From the NCBI RefSeq assembly GCF_018332655.1, contig NZ_BOQL01000032.1:62001-126000 (forward strand): 64,000 nucleotides of DNA, written 5' to 3'. The position numbers were made by a program, and so were the translations under genes. The notes beneath the pieces were generated by a model that was not told where the DNA came from, searched no databases, and saw only the letters and a program-made list of their open reading frames with translations. This document shows, piece after piece, positions 26,583 through 34,639 of this stretch; position 1 is the first letter of the stretch, and each line of letters begins with the position of its first letter. Origin of the DNA: Actinoplanes auranticolor (GTDB lineage: Bacteria > Actinomycetota > Actinomycetes > Mycobacteriales > Micromonosporaceae).

Positions 26583-26620
26583 GAAAGCGCGCTAAAGCGA
26601 AAAATGCCTGGTGCTATAAC
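26583..26620 (+). promoter_or_regulatory. Promoter and candidate auto-operator of the LacI gene
   Basis: GAAAGCGC at 26583-26590, within a GAAAGCGCGC stretch, overlaps where the -35 region would be. TATAAC at 26615-26620 is the -10 box, with ATG seven bases later, giving a leaderless transcript. The half-site equals those in front of the GH16 gene. Confidence 0.5.
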
Positions 26621-26627
26621 AGACGCC

Positions 26628-27674
26628 ATGACTACCCGGCCCTCCCGCGCAGGGCAGCACCCGACGATGGACCAGGTCGCCGAGGCGGCCGGGGTGTCGC
26701 GGGCCACCGTCTCCCGGGTGATCAACGGCGCCCCCAGCGTCGACGCCAAGATCCGCGAGATCGTCCAGCGGGCCATCGCCGACACCGGCTACGTGCCCAA
26801 CGTGGCAGCCCGCTCGCTGGTCACCCGCAAGTCGAACTCCGTGGCCCTGGTGATCTCCGAGCCGGACCGGCCGCACAACTCCTCGTTCCTGAACCGGATC
26901 TTCACCGATCCGTACTTCGGCCGGATCACCGCCGGCGCGACCGGCGCACTGCGCCCGCACGACGTGCACCTGGTGATCATCCCGACCGACTCGACGGACC
27001 ATCACCACGTCATCCGCTACCTGCGCCAGGGCCATGTGGACGGGGTGCTGCTGATCAGCAGCCACGAGCAGGACCCGCTGCCCCGGCAGGTGCACGAGCT
27101 CGGCATCCCGGCGGTCGTGTCGGCCCGGCCGGCCTCACCGCTGGCCGCCAGCTTCGTCGACGTCGATCAGCGGCTCGGCGCCCGGCTCGCCGCCGAGCAC
27201 CTGCTCAGCCGCGGCTGCCGCCGGCTGGCCACGATCAGCGGTCCGCTGGACATCCCGGCCGGCTCCGACCGGCTCGACGGCTTCCGGTCGTTCCTGGCCA
27301 ACCGCGGCCTGGGCGACGTGCCGTCGATCGAGGGCGACTTCACCCGGCACGGCGGCGAGGAGTGCGCCCGCCGGCTGCTCACCGAGCACCCCGACATCGA
27401 CGGCCTGTTCGTGGCCAGCGACCTGATGAGCGAGGGCGCGCTGCGGGCGGTGCAGGATCTCGGCCGCCGGGTGCCCGACGACGTCGCCGTGGTCGGCTTC
27501 GACGACAGCAGCGCCGCGCTGGACTGCCGGCCGCTGCTGACCACCATCCGCCAGCCGGTCGAGGAGATGGCCGCCGAGATGGCGGAGGTGCTGATGGCCC
27601 ACATCGCCGCGCCCGGCCGGCTGCCGCGCTCGGTGACCTTCCAGCCGACCCTGGTGATCCGCGAGTCCGCCTGA
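26628..27674 (+). CDS. LacI family regulator of the beta-glucan unit (inferred)
   Basis: 348 residues from ATG 26628. Canonical LacI helix-turn-helix (about residues 13-60; TMDQVAEAAGVSRATVSRVIN, with the hinge ending NVAARSLVTRKS) and a sugar-binding effector domain (66-345; GFDDSSAALDCRPLLTTIRQP typical). The frame is open 32 codons further upstream, but those codons overlap the terminator and the promoter, so the ATG preceded by TATAAC-N7 is preferred. Position after GH16/DUF1996 and a shared GAAAGCGC element suggest it represses that unit and itself. The inducer is probably a beta-glucan oligosaccharide (inference). Confidence 0.85.
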   Translation: MTTRPSRAGQHPTMDQVAEAAGVSRATVSRVINGAPSVDAKIREIVQRAIADTGYVPNVAARSLVTRKSNSVALVISEPDRPHNSSFLNRIFTDPYFGRITAGATGALRPHDVHLVIIPTDSTDHHHVIRYLRQGHVDGVLLISSHEQDPLPRQVHELGIPAVVSARPASPLAASFVDVDQRLGARLAAEHLLSRGCRRLATISGPLDIPAGSDRLDGFRSFLANRGLGDVPSIEGDFTRHGGEECARRLLTEHPDIDGLFVASDLMSEGALRAVQDLGRRVPDDVAVVGFDDSSAALDCRPLLTTIRQPVEEMAAEMAEVLMAHIAAPGRLPRSVTFQPTLVIRESA

Positions 27675-27707
27675 TCCCCGGTCGACGACATCGGCCATCA
27701 TGACCGC

Positions 27708-28430
27708 GTGGGCGACCTTGCGATCAATCTCCTGGCCAGCGTCATCGCCGGTACGGCAGTCTGGCTCGCCGGCTTTCTGCTGCGCCGCCGCAAGCTGAGC
27801 CGCGAACGCGCCTTCTTCGGCCTCACCGAGGGAGCCAGCTGCCTGCTGGTGGTCTCCCGGCACGCGTCGTCGCCGCGCGAGTTCAGCGTGCACCGCCGCG
27901 ACGTCGCCGCCCTGGTGGAGCTGGCGACCATCGCCCGCGAGTGCGGCGCGCACGCCGACCGGGTCGGCGAGAACCAGCCCACCGGGGAGATCGGCCGGCT
28001 CACCGAGTTCTGCGTCGGCGGTCCCGGCGGGGCCAGCCCGCGCAGCGCCACCCACGTACGCACGATCCTGCGCGGGGTGACGTACACGGTCTTCGACGAG
28101 GAGCAGCCCCGGCTGTCGTTCACCGTCGGCGGCACCGAGTACGTCCTCACCCCGGAGACCAGCTACGTCCTGCTCGCCCGGTTCTGGGGACCGGCCGGTG
28201 GCCACCCGGTGTTCCTCATCGGTGGCCTGAGCGCGGGCAGCAACCTCGCCGGCGCCCGCTACCTGGCGGCGCACCATCACGAGCTGGCCCGCAGGTACGG
28301 CGCCGACCGGCCCTTCGCCCTCGTGCTGCGCATCGTCGAGCCGGCCGCCTACGGCACCGACTTCACCGAGCTGGCGGCCGACGTGACGGACGTCGCGTTC
28401 CAGCCGGTCCCGCCGCCGGCGGGTAGTTAG
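27708..28430 (+). CDS. Membrane-anchored protein of unknown function
   Basis: 240 residues from GTG 27708 (CATCAT six bases upstream may be its -10). One N-terminal membrane segment (about 4-25, LAINLLASVIAGTAVWLAGFLL) followed by basic residues (RRRKLSRER), so the rest (about 30-240) faces the cytoplasm. The soluble part has alternating strands and helices, ending in FALVLRIVEPAAYGTD. I recognise no named family. Intact and codon-biased like its neighbours, so probably a real gene. Directly followed by a tnpB remnant that starts 14 bases after its stop. Confidence 0.6.
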   Translation: MGDLAINLLASVIAGTAVWLAGFLLRRRKLSRERAFFGLTEGASCLLVVSRHASSPREFSVHRRDVAALVELATIARECGAHADRVGENQPTGEIGRLTEFCVGGPGGASPRSATHVRTILRGVTYTVFDEEQPRLSFTVGGTEYVLTPETSYVLLARFWGPAGGHPVFLIGGLSAGSNLAGARYLAAHHHELARRYGADRPFALVLRIVEPAAYGTDFTELAADVTDVAFQPVPPPAGS

Positions 28431-28443
28431 CCGCTAGCGTGTT

Positions 28444-29166
28444 GTGCATCTCGCGGTCCTGTCCACCGGGGAGCTGGTCGACAACCCGCGCCCCCTGGTC
28501 GCAGCGCAGCAACGAATACGCTCGCTGGGCCGGTCACTGTCCCGCAAGACAGGGCCGGACCGGCGCACCGGACGGCGAGCGTCGAAAGGCTGGGAGCGCG
28601 CCGCGGCCCGGCTCGGGCGGGCGCATGCCCGGGTGTCCAACCTGCGCCGCGACGGGCTGCACAAGCTCACCACCCGACTGACCCGCGAGCACGGCACCGT
28701 CGTTGTCGAAGACCTCAACGTCACCGGGATGCTCGCCAACCGCAAACTGGCCCGGCACATCGCCGACGCCGGGTTCGCGGAGATTCGACGCCAGTTGGCT
28801 TACAAAACCGGGTGGAGCAGCGGCAGGCTCCTCGTGGCCGACCGTTGGTATCCGTCATCGAAAACCTGCTCGGGCTGCGGCACAGTGAAAGCCAAACTGT
28901 CCCTCGCCGAGCGTGAATTCTGTTGTGAAGCGTGCGGCCTGGTCATCGACCGTGACCACAACGCCTCCCTCAACCTCGCCGCGCTCGCGGCTGAGTTCGA
29001 CTCTGCCGGGAGTGGCCCGGTGGCAGCACGTGGAGCCGACCAGAAGACCCGCGTACGCGGGCAGGTGGCGATGAAACGTGAACCCGGCACGGCATCCGCC
29101 GGTCAGACCGGGACCGTCCCGCCGCAAGGCGGGGCTATCGATCGTGTGCTCGTTGAAGCGCACTGA
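28444..29166 (+). pseudogene. tnpB: 5'-truncated tnpB (IS200/IS605-type accessory nuclease) remnant
   Basis: The 240-residue open frame is the C-terminal part of a TnpB/OrfB protein. It begins at LAVLSTGEL, which in intact TnpB lies just after the first RuvC catalytic Asp, so that Asp and roughly 150 upstream residues are missing. Still present: RuvC-II Glu89 (VVVEDLNVTGM), a zinc ribbon (Cys142, Cys145 and Cys161, Cys164) and RuvC-III Asp171 (DRDHNASLNL). A stop codon sits three codons upstream in frame. No tnpA and no clear terminal hairpins are seen. Without the first catalytic Asp it cannot be an active RNA-guided nuclease. Intact TnpB proteins are usually about 350-400 residues. Confidence 0.8.
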
Positions 29167-29187
29167 AGGTAACGGTAGAACAGAGTC

Positions 29188-29829
29188 ATGGACATTCTCG
29201 TCGCCGGCGGCCACGGCCAGGTCGCCCTGCGCCTGCTGGGCCTGCTCGCCGGTCAGGGACACACCGCCCGTGGCCTCATCCGCTCCCCCGGCCAGGCCGG
29301 CGACCTGACCGCGCTCGGCGCCGTACCGGTCATCGGCGACCTGGAGAACGACGAGACCCTGGACGGGTACGTGCGGGGTGCCGACGCTGTGGTCTTCGCG
29401 GCCGGGGCGGGGCCGGGCAGCGGGGCCGCCCGCAAGCGGACCGTCGACCTGGGCGGGGCGGTCAAGCTCGCCGACGCGGCCCGCGCCACCGGGGTACGCC
29501 GCTACGTCATGGTCTCCTCGATCGGGGCGGACCGGCCGGACGCCGCGGGCGAGTCGATGCGGGCCTACCTGGAGGCCAAGGCCGAGGCCGACGACTACGT
29601 ACGGGCCAGCGGGCTCGACGTCACGATCGTGCGGCCCGGCTCGCTCACCGACGACCCCGGCACCGGTCTGGTCCGGGTCAGCACCGAACTGGGCAACCGC
29701 GGGCCGGTGCCGCGCGACGACGTGGCGGCGGTGCTGGCCGCCGTGCTGCTGACCCCGGCCACGATCGGCACGACGTTCGAGCTGTTCGCCGGCGACACCC
29801 CGATCCCGGAGGCGCTCGCCGCCCTGTAA
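29188..29829 (+). CDS. NAD(P)-binding atypical SDR
   Basis: 213 residues. N-terminal Rossmann motif VAGGHGQVALRLL (GxxGxxA/G), DLENDETL after strand 3, VVFAAGAGPGSG, and YVMVSSIGAD; C-terminal region short, as in the NAD(P)H-binding SDR_a5 group related to flavin reductase/YwnB. The catalytic Tyr-x3-Lys appears replaced by Tyr-Leu-Glu-Ala-Lys (AYLEAKAEAD), a common variant in this group. TAGAAC six bases before ATG may be a leaderless -10 box. Its stop abuts the stop of the convergent coiled-coil gene with no gap. Confidence 0.75.
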   Translation: MDILVAGGHGQVALRLLGLLAGQGHTARGLIRSPGQAGDLTALGAVPVIGDLENDETLDGYVRGADAVVFAAGAGPGSGAARKRTVDLGGAVKLADAARATGVRRYVMVSSIGADRPDAAGESMRAYLEAKAEADDYVRASGLDVTIVRPGSLTDDPGTGLVRVSTELGNRGPVPRDDVAAVLAAVLLTPATIGTTFELFAGDTPIPEALAAL

Positions 29830-30759
29830 TCAGGCCGTCAACAGGTCCTGCCGCTCGCGCATCAGTCCGCTCCAGTAGGCGCGGGCCGCCTCGGTGCGCG
29901 CGGCCACGTCGCGGTGGATCTCCGTGACCAGCGCGGCCGACCCGTCGGTGTTGCGGATCGCCTGGTTGATCTGGTCCCGCATCAGCATGTCCGAGAAGAA
30001 GACCTGCGCGAAGCCGGTGGGCGTGACCACCGGCCGCGGGGCGTGGCCCAGCGGCCGGGCCAGGCCGACGTCGGCCAGCTCGGTGTGCAGTACCACGAGG
30101 CAGCGGTCGGCGTACGCCGCCGACCGCGCGACCCCGTCGAGCCAGTCCGGCGTACGCAACGCCACCGCGCCGCCGAGCAGGTTGTTGCTCGTCTGGCGGG
30201 CCGAGAGCCGGTCGAGCTGCCGACGCAATTCGGCCAGCGCACCCATTGCGACGTCCGCGGCCCGGCCGGCCTCGTGCAGCTCGCGCAGCTCCGCCTCCAC
30301 CCGGCCGCGCTCCCCGGCCAGGGTCAGCAACCGGGTGACCTGCGGGCCGCCGGTACGGCGCAAGTGGCTCTCCTTGTCGTCGACCGCCCGCGCGAAGCGG
30401 GCCGGCAGGTCGGCGAACTCGGCCAGCCGCGCGTCGACGGTCGCCAGCTCGGCGCGGACGGCGGCCAGCCGGCTTTCCGCCTCGGCGACCCGGTACCGCG
30501 CCGCGTCGGCCTCGGCCTGCTCGCGGGACAGCTCCTCGGCGTGCGCGCCGCGCAGGGCCATCAGCACCCGGGACAGCGAGAGGCCCTCGAGGCGCTCGAC
30601 GTCGCGCACCTCTCCGGCCCACTGCGAGCGCAGCTCGGTCAAGGCGGCCGCCTGCTCGGTGCAGCGCTGGTCGAGCTCGGCGCGCCGGGCGCGGAGCAGT
30701 TCGGCCTCGCGGACCAGTCCGGCGAGCGCGGTCAGGCGGGTTTCGATGTCCTCGGTCAC
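29830..30759 (-). CDS. Coiled-coil protein of unknown function
   Basis: 309 residues from GTG 30759. Residues about 5-190 are rich in Ala, Glu, Arg and Leu in heptad patterns (RARRAELDQRCTEQ, AEAESRLAAVRAEL), predicting a long coiled coil with a break near LSLSRVLMALRG. The C-terminal part (about 200-309) is globular (NNLLGGAVALRTPDWLDGV; FAQVFFSDMLMRDQINQAI). No signal peptide or membrane segment. I recognise no named family. Divergent from the TPR gene. Confidence 0.6.
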   Translation of the reverse strand: MTEDIETRLTALAGLVREAELLRARRAELDQRCTEQAAALTELRSQWAGEVRDVERLEGLSLSRVLMALRGAHAEELSREQAEADAARYRVAEAESRLAAVRAELATVDARLAEFADLPARFARAVDDKESHLRRTGGPQVTRLLTLAGERGRVEAELRELHEAGRAADVAMGALAELRRQLDRLSARQTSNNLLGGAVALRTPDWLDGVARSAAYADRCLVVLHTELADVGLARPLGHAPRPVVTPTGFAQVFFSDMLMRDQINQAIRNTDGSAALVTEIHRDVAARTEAARAYWSGLMRERQDLLTA

Positions 30760-30826
30760 GCCCCTGATTCGATCAGGTCGGGGCAAGCAAACGCGCGGGC
30801 GGACAGCCGGGGCGCCGATCCGCCGG

Positions 30827-30832
30827 TAGCCT
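30827..30832 (+). promoter_or_regulatory. -10 box of a leaderless promoter
   Basis: TAGCCT, seven bases, ATG at 30840 of the TPR gene. Confidence 0.45.
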
Positions 30833-30839
30833 GCGAAGA

Positions 30840-31541
30840 ATGGGGACAACGGGGGACACACTGGCGGCCGGCAACGAGGCCATGGTCGAGGCCGCGTTCC
30901 GGACCGGCGACTACGAGGCGGCCGAGCGGACCTTCGAGGAGCTGCTGACCCAGGCCCGGGCCGACGGCGACCGGGCGCTCGAGGCCGCGGTGCTGGACCG
31001 GCAGGCGATGCTCATGCACTTCCGGGCGCTGGAGGACGACCTCGGCAAGGCCGACAGCGAGGGCGAGGAAGCGCTGTTCCAGCAGGCCCTGGAGATCCGG
31101 CGGGATCTCGGGGACCCGGCGGGCACGGCCGAGTCGCTCTTCGGCGTCGGTCTGGTCCACCAGGTGCTGCGGCAGGACTGGGACGCCGCGATGCCGTACT
31201 ACTGGGAGGCGCTCGACCTGGCCGACCGGTACGGCGACCTGCTGCTGCGCTCCGAGGTGCACCGCCACGTCGGCTTCTACTACGCGGCGTCCGATCTGCA
31301 GTCGGACAAGGCGCTGGAGCACCTGCGCATCTCGCACGAGCTGCGCGCCCAACTCGGCGACCCGCGCTGGATCCCCGGCGGGACGATGGCGCTGGGCATC
31401 GCCGAGCTGGCCGACGGCCTGCGCGAGCAGGGGCTGGCCCACGTCCGCGAGGCGATCGCCCAGGGCGAGCAGGCCGGCCTGAGCCACGACCGCATCGCCT
31501 GGATGCGGGACTTCCTCGACAAGGCGGAGGCCGAGCGGTGA
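30840..31541 (+). CDS. TPR-repeat protein
   Basis: 233 residues made of about five to six tetratricopeptide-like helix pairs (GDYEAAERTFEELLTQARA; AGTAESLFGVGLVHQVLRQDWDAAMPYYWEALDLA; AQLGDPRWIPGGTMALGIAELADGL). No enzyme domain and no signal peptide. TPR arrays mediate protein contacts; the partner is unknown. The last four bases overlap the next gene (GTGA), so translation of the downstream PPOX protein is coupled to it. Confidence 0.75.
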   Translation: MGTTGDTLAAGNEAMVEAAFRTGDYEAAERTFEELLTQARADGDRALEAAVLDRQAMLMHFRALEDDLGKADSEGEEALFQQALEIRRDLGDPAGTAESLFGVGLVHQVLRQDWDAAMPYYWEALDLADRYGDLLLRSEVHRHVGFYYAASDLQSDKALEHLRISHELRAQLGDPRWIPGGTMALGIAELADGLREQGLAHVREAIAQGEQAGLSHDRIAWMRDFLDKAEAER

Positions 31542-31975
31542 CAACCCTGTCCGAGGCCTGGAGCCTGGCGGCGAACGAGAGCGGCCTGGCCGTCGTCTCC
31601 ACCCTGCGGGCCGACCAGACGATCCAGTCCTCGCTGGTCAACGCCGGTGTCGTGGCCCATCCCGGCACCGGTGGGCAGGTGCTGGCGTTCGTCACGTACG
31701 GCCGGGTCAAGCTGGCCAACCTGCGGGCCCGGCCACAGATCACGACGGCGTTCCGCAGCGGCTGGCAGTGGGCCACGGTCGAGGGCCACGCCGAGCTGGC
31801 CGGTCCGGACGACCCTCGGCCGTGGCTGGACGCCGACCGCCTGCGCCTGCTGCTGCGGGAGATCTTCACTGCGGCGGGCGGCTCCCACGACGACTGGGAT
31901 GAATACGACCGGGTGATGGCCGAGCAGCGGCGCACCGCCGTGCTGATCAGCCCGGCCCGGATCTACAGCAACTGA
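31538..31975 (+). CDS. F420-dependent PPOX-fold oxidoreductase (second)
   Basis: 145 residues, split-barrel flavin/deazaflavin-binding fold of the PPOX class: AVVSTLRADQTIQSSLVNAGV, VLAFVTYGRVKLANLRARPQITTAF (cofactor-phosphate region) and TVEGHAELAG. Typical length for mycobacterial and streptomycete F420H2-dependent members. Starts with GTG inside the stop of the TPR gene. Different in sequence from the PPOX protein at 12.9 kb. Substrate not known. Confidence 0.75.
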   Translation: MTTLSEAWSLAANESGLAVVSTLRADQTIQSSLVNAGVVAHPGTGGQVLAFVTYGRVKLANLRARPQITTAFRSGWQWATVEGHAELAGPDDPRPWLDADRLRLLLREIFTAAGGSHDDWDEYDRVMAEQRRTAVLISPARIYSN

Positions 31976-31980
31976 CGCCG

Positions 31981-31998
31981 GGCCCGGATCACCGGGCC
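31981..31998. terminator. Small hairpin between convergent genes
   Basis: GGCCCGG-ATCA-CCGGGCC, 7-bp stem and four-base loop, overlapping the stop codon of the GNAT gene. Confidence 0.45.
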
Positions 31999-32942
31999 GC
32001 GAGGTGCTTGGCCATCTGCTGCGCCAGCAGGCGGTAGCCGAGCCGGTCGTAGAGCCGGCGCGCGCCGGTGTTGACGCCGTGCACGTTGAGCCCCATGGTG
32101 CGGACGCCCCGCCGCGCCAGCTCGGACTCGACCGCGGTGACGGCCGCCCGCCCGTAGCCCCGGCGGCGGTAGGGCCCGTCGATCTCGATGTTGTGCAGCC
32201 AGCCCATCCCCGGCCGCGGCGGCGCCGGCAGACCGGCCCAGACCCAGCCGACCGGTACGCCCCGCGCCACCACCGTGCGCAGGATCATCCCGTCCGTCTG
32301 CGGCCCGTCGGGCAGCAGCTCCGCCAGCTTGCGGGCCGCCCGCGCCTCGGCCTCGCCGTGCCACAGGCCCCGCTCCTGCACGAGATCCTGGGCGTAGTCG
32401 GCGAACAACGCCTCGATCCGGCTCTCGTAGTCGGTCATCGGCACCAGGTCGATCCCCTCGGCCGCGGGCACCTCCGCCAGCGGGCGCGAGCGCTGCTCCG
32501 CGGTCACCTCGAAGCCGAGCCGCTCGTAGAGCCGACGGGCGGTGGTGTTGTCGCCGAACACGTTGAGGCCGATCGCCGGCACGCGGCGGGCGACGAGCTC
32601 CGCCTCGACCGCGGTGATGATCGCGCCCGCGTACCCCCGGGACCGGAACGGCGGATCGACCTCGACGTCGCTGATCCAGGCCGTGTCCGGCAGGGCCGGG
32701 CCGGGCAGCGACAGCCAGATCCAGCCGACCTCGGCGCCGTCCGCCAGGGCCTTGCGGAGCAGCTGGCCCCGGGTCGCGGGACCGCGCGGGAGTCTGCCGG
32801 CGACGTCCCGCTCGGCCTCGGCCTCGGCCTCGGCGCGGGTCAGCGCGCGAGCCGTCGTGATCGCCTCGGCGTAGCTCGCCACCAGTTGCGCGCGGCGGCG
32901 CACGAAGTCGTCCGGGCCCATCTCCACGAGAGTCAGCGGCAT
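31989..32942 (-). CDS. Tandem GNAT acetyltransferase
   Basis: 317 residues with two GNAT (Gcn5-related N-acetyltransferase) domains in tandem, about 1-150 and 155-317. Each keeps an acetyl-CoA pyrophosphate loop of the R-x-x-G-x-A kind (FRSRGYAGAII in the first; YRRRGYGRAAV in the second) and the following N-T-x-A-R-R-L-Y element (DNTTARRLYERLGF; VNTGARRLYDRLGY), so both look able to bind acetyl-CoA. The high likeness of the two halves points to an internal duplication. Start ATG 32942 has AAGGG eight bases upstream. Acceptor unknown. Confidence 0.8.
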   Translation of the reverse strand: MPLTLVEMGPDDFVRRRAQLVASYAEAITTARALTRAEAEAEAERDVAGRLPRGPATRGQLLRKALADGAEVGWIWLSLPGPALPDTAWISDVEVDPPFRSRGYAGAIITAVEAELVARRVPAIGLNVFGDNTTARRLYERLGFEVTAEQRSRPLAEVPAAEGIDLVPMTDYESRIEALFADYAQDLVQERGLWHGEAEARAARKLAELLPDGPQTDGMILRTVVARGVPVGWVWAGLPAPPRPGMGWLHNIEIDGPYRRRGYGRAAVTAVESELARRGVRTMGLNVHGVNTGARRLYDRLGYRLLAQQMAKHLAAR

Positions 32943-33034
32943 GCGATGACCCTTCCCGACCGTAGCGAAGCCTGTGCCCACATTGTGCACCGCGGGCTCC
33001 GTCCGACCCGGTGGCCCGCCCGGCGGGCGGGCAG

Positions 33035-33040
33035 TACGGT
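33035..33040 (+). promoter_or_regulatory. -10 box of a leaderless promoter
   Basis: TACGGT, seven bases, ATG at 33048 of the LLM oxidoreductase gene. Confidence 0.4.
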
Positions 33041-33047
33041 GAACCGC

Positions 33048-33953
33048 ATGTTGATCAGCTGCGGCTGCCCGGTCTCCGGGGTGTGGGCGGATCCCCTGTC
33101 GCTGACCGGGTTCGCGATGCGGGCCGAGGAGCTCGGCTACCACGGCCTGTGGTCGTTCCAGCGGCTGCTGGCCGGCGACGGCCAGCAGCTGCAGCCGGTC
33201 TACCGCAGCGTGCTCGATCCGTTGCTGGCACTGACCTACGCGGCCGCCCGCACCACCGACATCCGGCTCGGCGTCGCCGTGATCAACCTGCCCTACCTCT
33301 CCCCCACCTACCTGGCCAAGCAGGCGAGCACGCTCGACGTGCTCTCCGGCGGCCGCTTCGATCTGGGTCTGGGCACCGGATGGTCCGAGGTGGAGTTCGT
33401 GGCGACGGGCTCGGACCCGAATCCCCGCGGCCGCCGCACCGAGGAGTACCTGCGCGTGCTGCGGGCCCTGTTCACCGGTGAGCACGTCGCCTTCGACGGG
33501 GAGTTCTACACCGTGCCGCCGAGCGTCATGGCTCCCGCGCCGGTGCAGCCCGGTGGCCCGCCGATCCTGCTGGGCGGCACGGCGGACGTCGCGTTGCGCC
33601 GCGCCGGACGGATCGCCGCGGGCTGGGTCAGCAGCAGCCGGGCGAGCCTGGCGGACATCGCCCGGGGCGCGCAGATCGTGCGGCGCGCGGCCGAGGAGTC
33701 GGGGCGGGACCCGGACGCCCTCCGGATCGTGGTGCGCGGGGTGGTGAAGGCCGGGCTGCGCGAGGACGGCGTGCCGCTGTCGGGCACCTGGGACCAGATC
33801 CGAGCCGGCGCCCAGCTCTACGCCGAGGCCGGCGTCACCGAGCTGTTCTACGACCTGAACTGGGACCCGTTCATCGGTTCACCGCAGGCCGACCCGCGGG
33901 CCGCCGGCGAACGGGCCGAGGAGATCCTCTCCGCCCTCGCCCCGAACGGCTGA
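33048..33953 (+). CDS. LLM-class (luciferase-like) F420-dependent oxidoreductase
   Basis: 301 residues, luciferase-like TIM barrel. Family marks: FAMRAEELGYHGLWSFQ near the N-terminus, TTDIRLGVAVINLPYLSPTYLAKQASTLDVLSGGRFDLGLGTGW (read in parts) in the first half, and PPILLGGTADVALRRAGRIAAGW in the second. Actinobacterial LLM proteins of this kind use F420 as hydride carrier. Start ATG 33048 is supported by the -10 box and by the conserved N-terminus; upstream in-frame codons lack family likeness. Divergent from the tandem GNAT gene. Confidence 0.82.
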   Translation: MLISCGCPVSGVWADPLSLTGFAMRAEELGYHGLWSFQRLLAGDGQQLQPVYRSVLDPLLALTYAAARTTDIRLGVAVINLPYLSPTYLAKQASTLDVLSGGRFDLGLGTGWSEVEFVATGSDPNPRGRRTEEYLRVLRALFTGEHVAFDGEFYTVPPSVMAPAPVQPGGPPILLGGTADVALRRAGRIAAGWVSSSRASLADIARGAQIVRRAAEESGRDPDALRIVVRGVVKAGLREDGVPLSGTWDQIRAGAQLYAEAGVTELFYDLNWDPFIGSPQADPRAAGERAEEILSALAPNG

Positions 33954-34062
33954 AGTTCTCCCGCCTCCGTGCCATCCGGACGCATTTGCCCTTCCGGTGC
34001 CCCGGCGGGAACCGGCAACCTGGCCGCACGCCGCACCGCGCGGCGAGAACCCAGGGAGAGCC

Positions 34063-34587
34063 ATGGACTACCGCCGCCCATTCGCCGCCCTCGTCACCTG
34101 TCTCGCCCTGACGGGCTGCGGTGCCGGGGAGCAAGCCTCGACGGCTTCCCCGCCGGCCGCCGCCTCGGCGGCGCCGTCGCCGACCGCCGCCAGTGGACTG
34201 GGTGACTCGGTCAAGGACGCCGGTGACATTCCGGATCCCTGCACGCTGCTCAGCAAGGAACAGGTCACCGAGCTGACCGGGCGGAAGATCACCCGGATCG
34301 ACGAGGACGGGCTGCCCCGCGGTGACACCAACCGCTACTGCCAGTGGCAGCAGTCCGGCGGGCAGCTGGCCGTCTTCCTGAACCGGACCACCGAGCCGGA
34401 CTTCACCGTCACGATCGCCGGGGCCACGCCGGTGAACGACGTCGGCGAGCGGGCCTTCCAGCTGGCCGGGCACCTCTACGTGCTCTACGGCACGGTGGCG
34501 ATCGACGTCTACAGCCGCGGCGACAGCGATGACGAGAACCTGGCCGAGGCGGCGGCGGTGGCCCAGGTGCTCATTCCGAAGATCTGA
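34063..34587 (+). CDS. Secreted lipoprotein, DUF3558-like
   Basis: 174 residues from ATG 34063 (AGGGAGAG upstream). Lipoprotein signal with lipobox LTGC, Cys near residue 18, then an Ala/Pro/Ser linker and a domain with DPCTLLSKEQVTELTG followed by a second Cys (RYCQW), the pattern of DUF3558-type actinobacterial lipoproteins, likely with one disulfide. It would be anchored to the outer face of the membrane. Function unknown. Followed by a very strong terminator. Confidence 0.7.
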   Translation: MDYRRPFAALVTCLALTGCGAGEQASTASPPAAASAAPSPTAASGLGDSVKDAGDIPDPCTLLSKEQVTELTGRKITRIDEDGLPRGDTNRYCQWQQSGGQLAVFLNRTTEPDFTVTIAGATPVNDVGERAFQLAGHLYVLYGTVAIDVYSRGDSDDENLAEAAAVAQVLIPKI

Positions 34588-34592
34588 GCGAC

Positions 34593-34631
34593 GGGTACGG
34601 CGCACCGGAGGTGTCCCGGTGCGCCGTACCC
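34593..34631. terminator. Strong bidirectional terminator
   Basis: Perfect 16-bp stem GGGTACGGCGCACCGG / CCGGTGCGCCGTACCC (34593-34608 with 34616-34631) and seven-base loop, between the convergent lipoprotein and GH64 genes. Confidence 0.85.
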
Positions 34632-34639
34632 GGCCGGTC

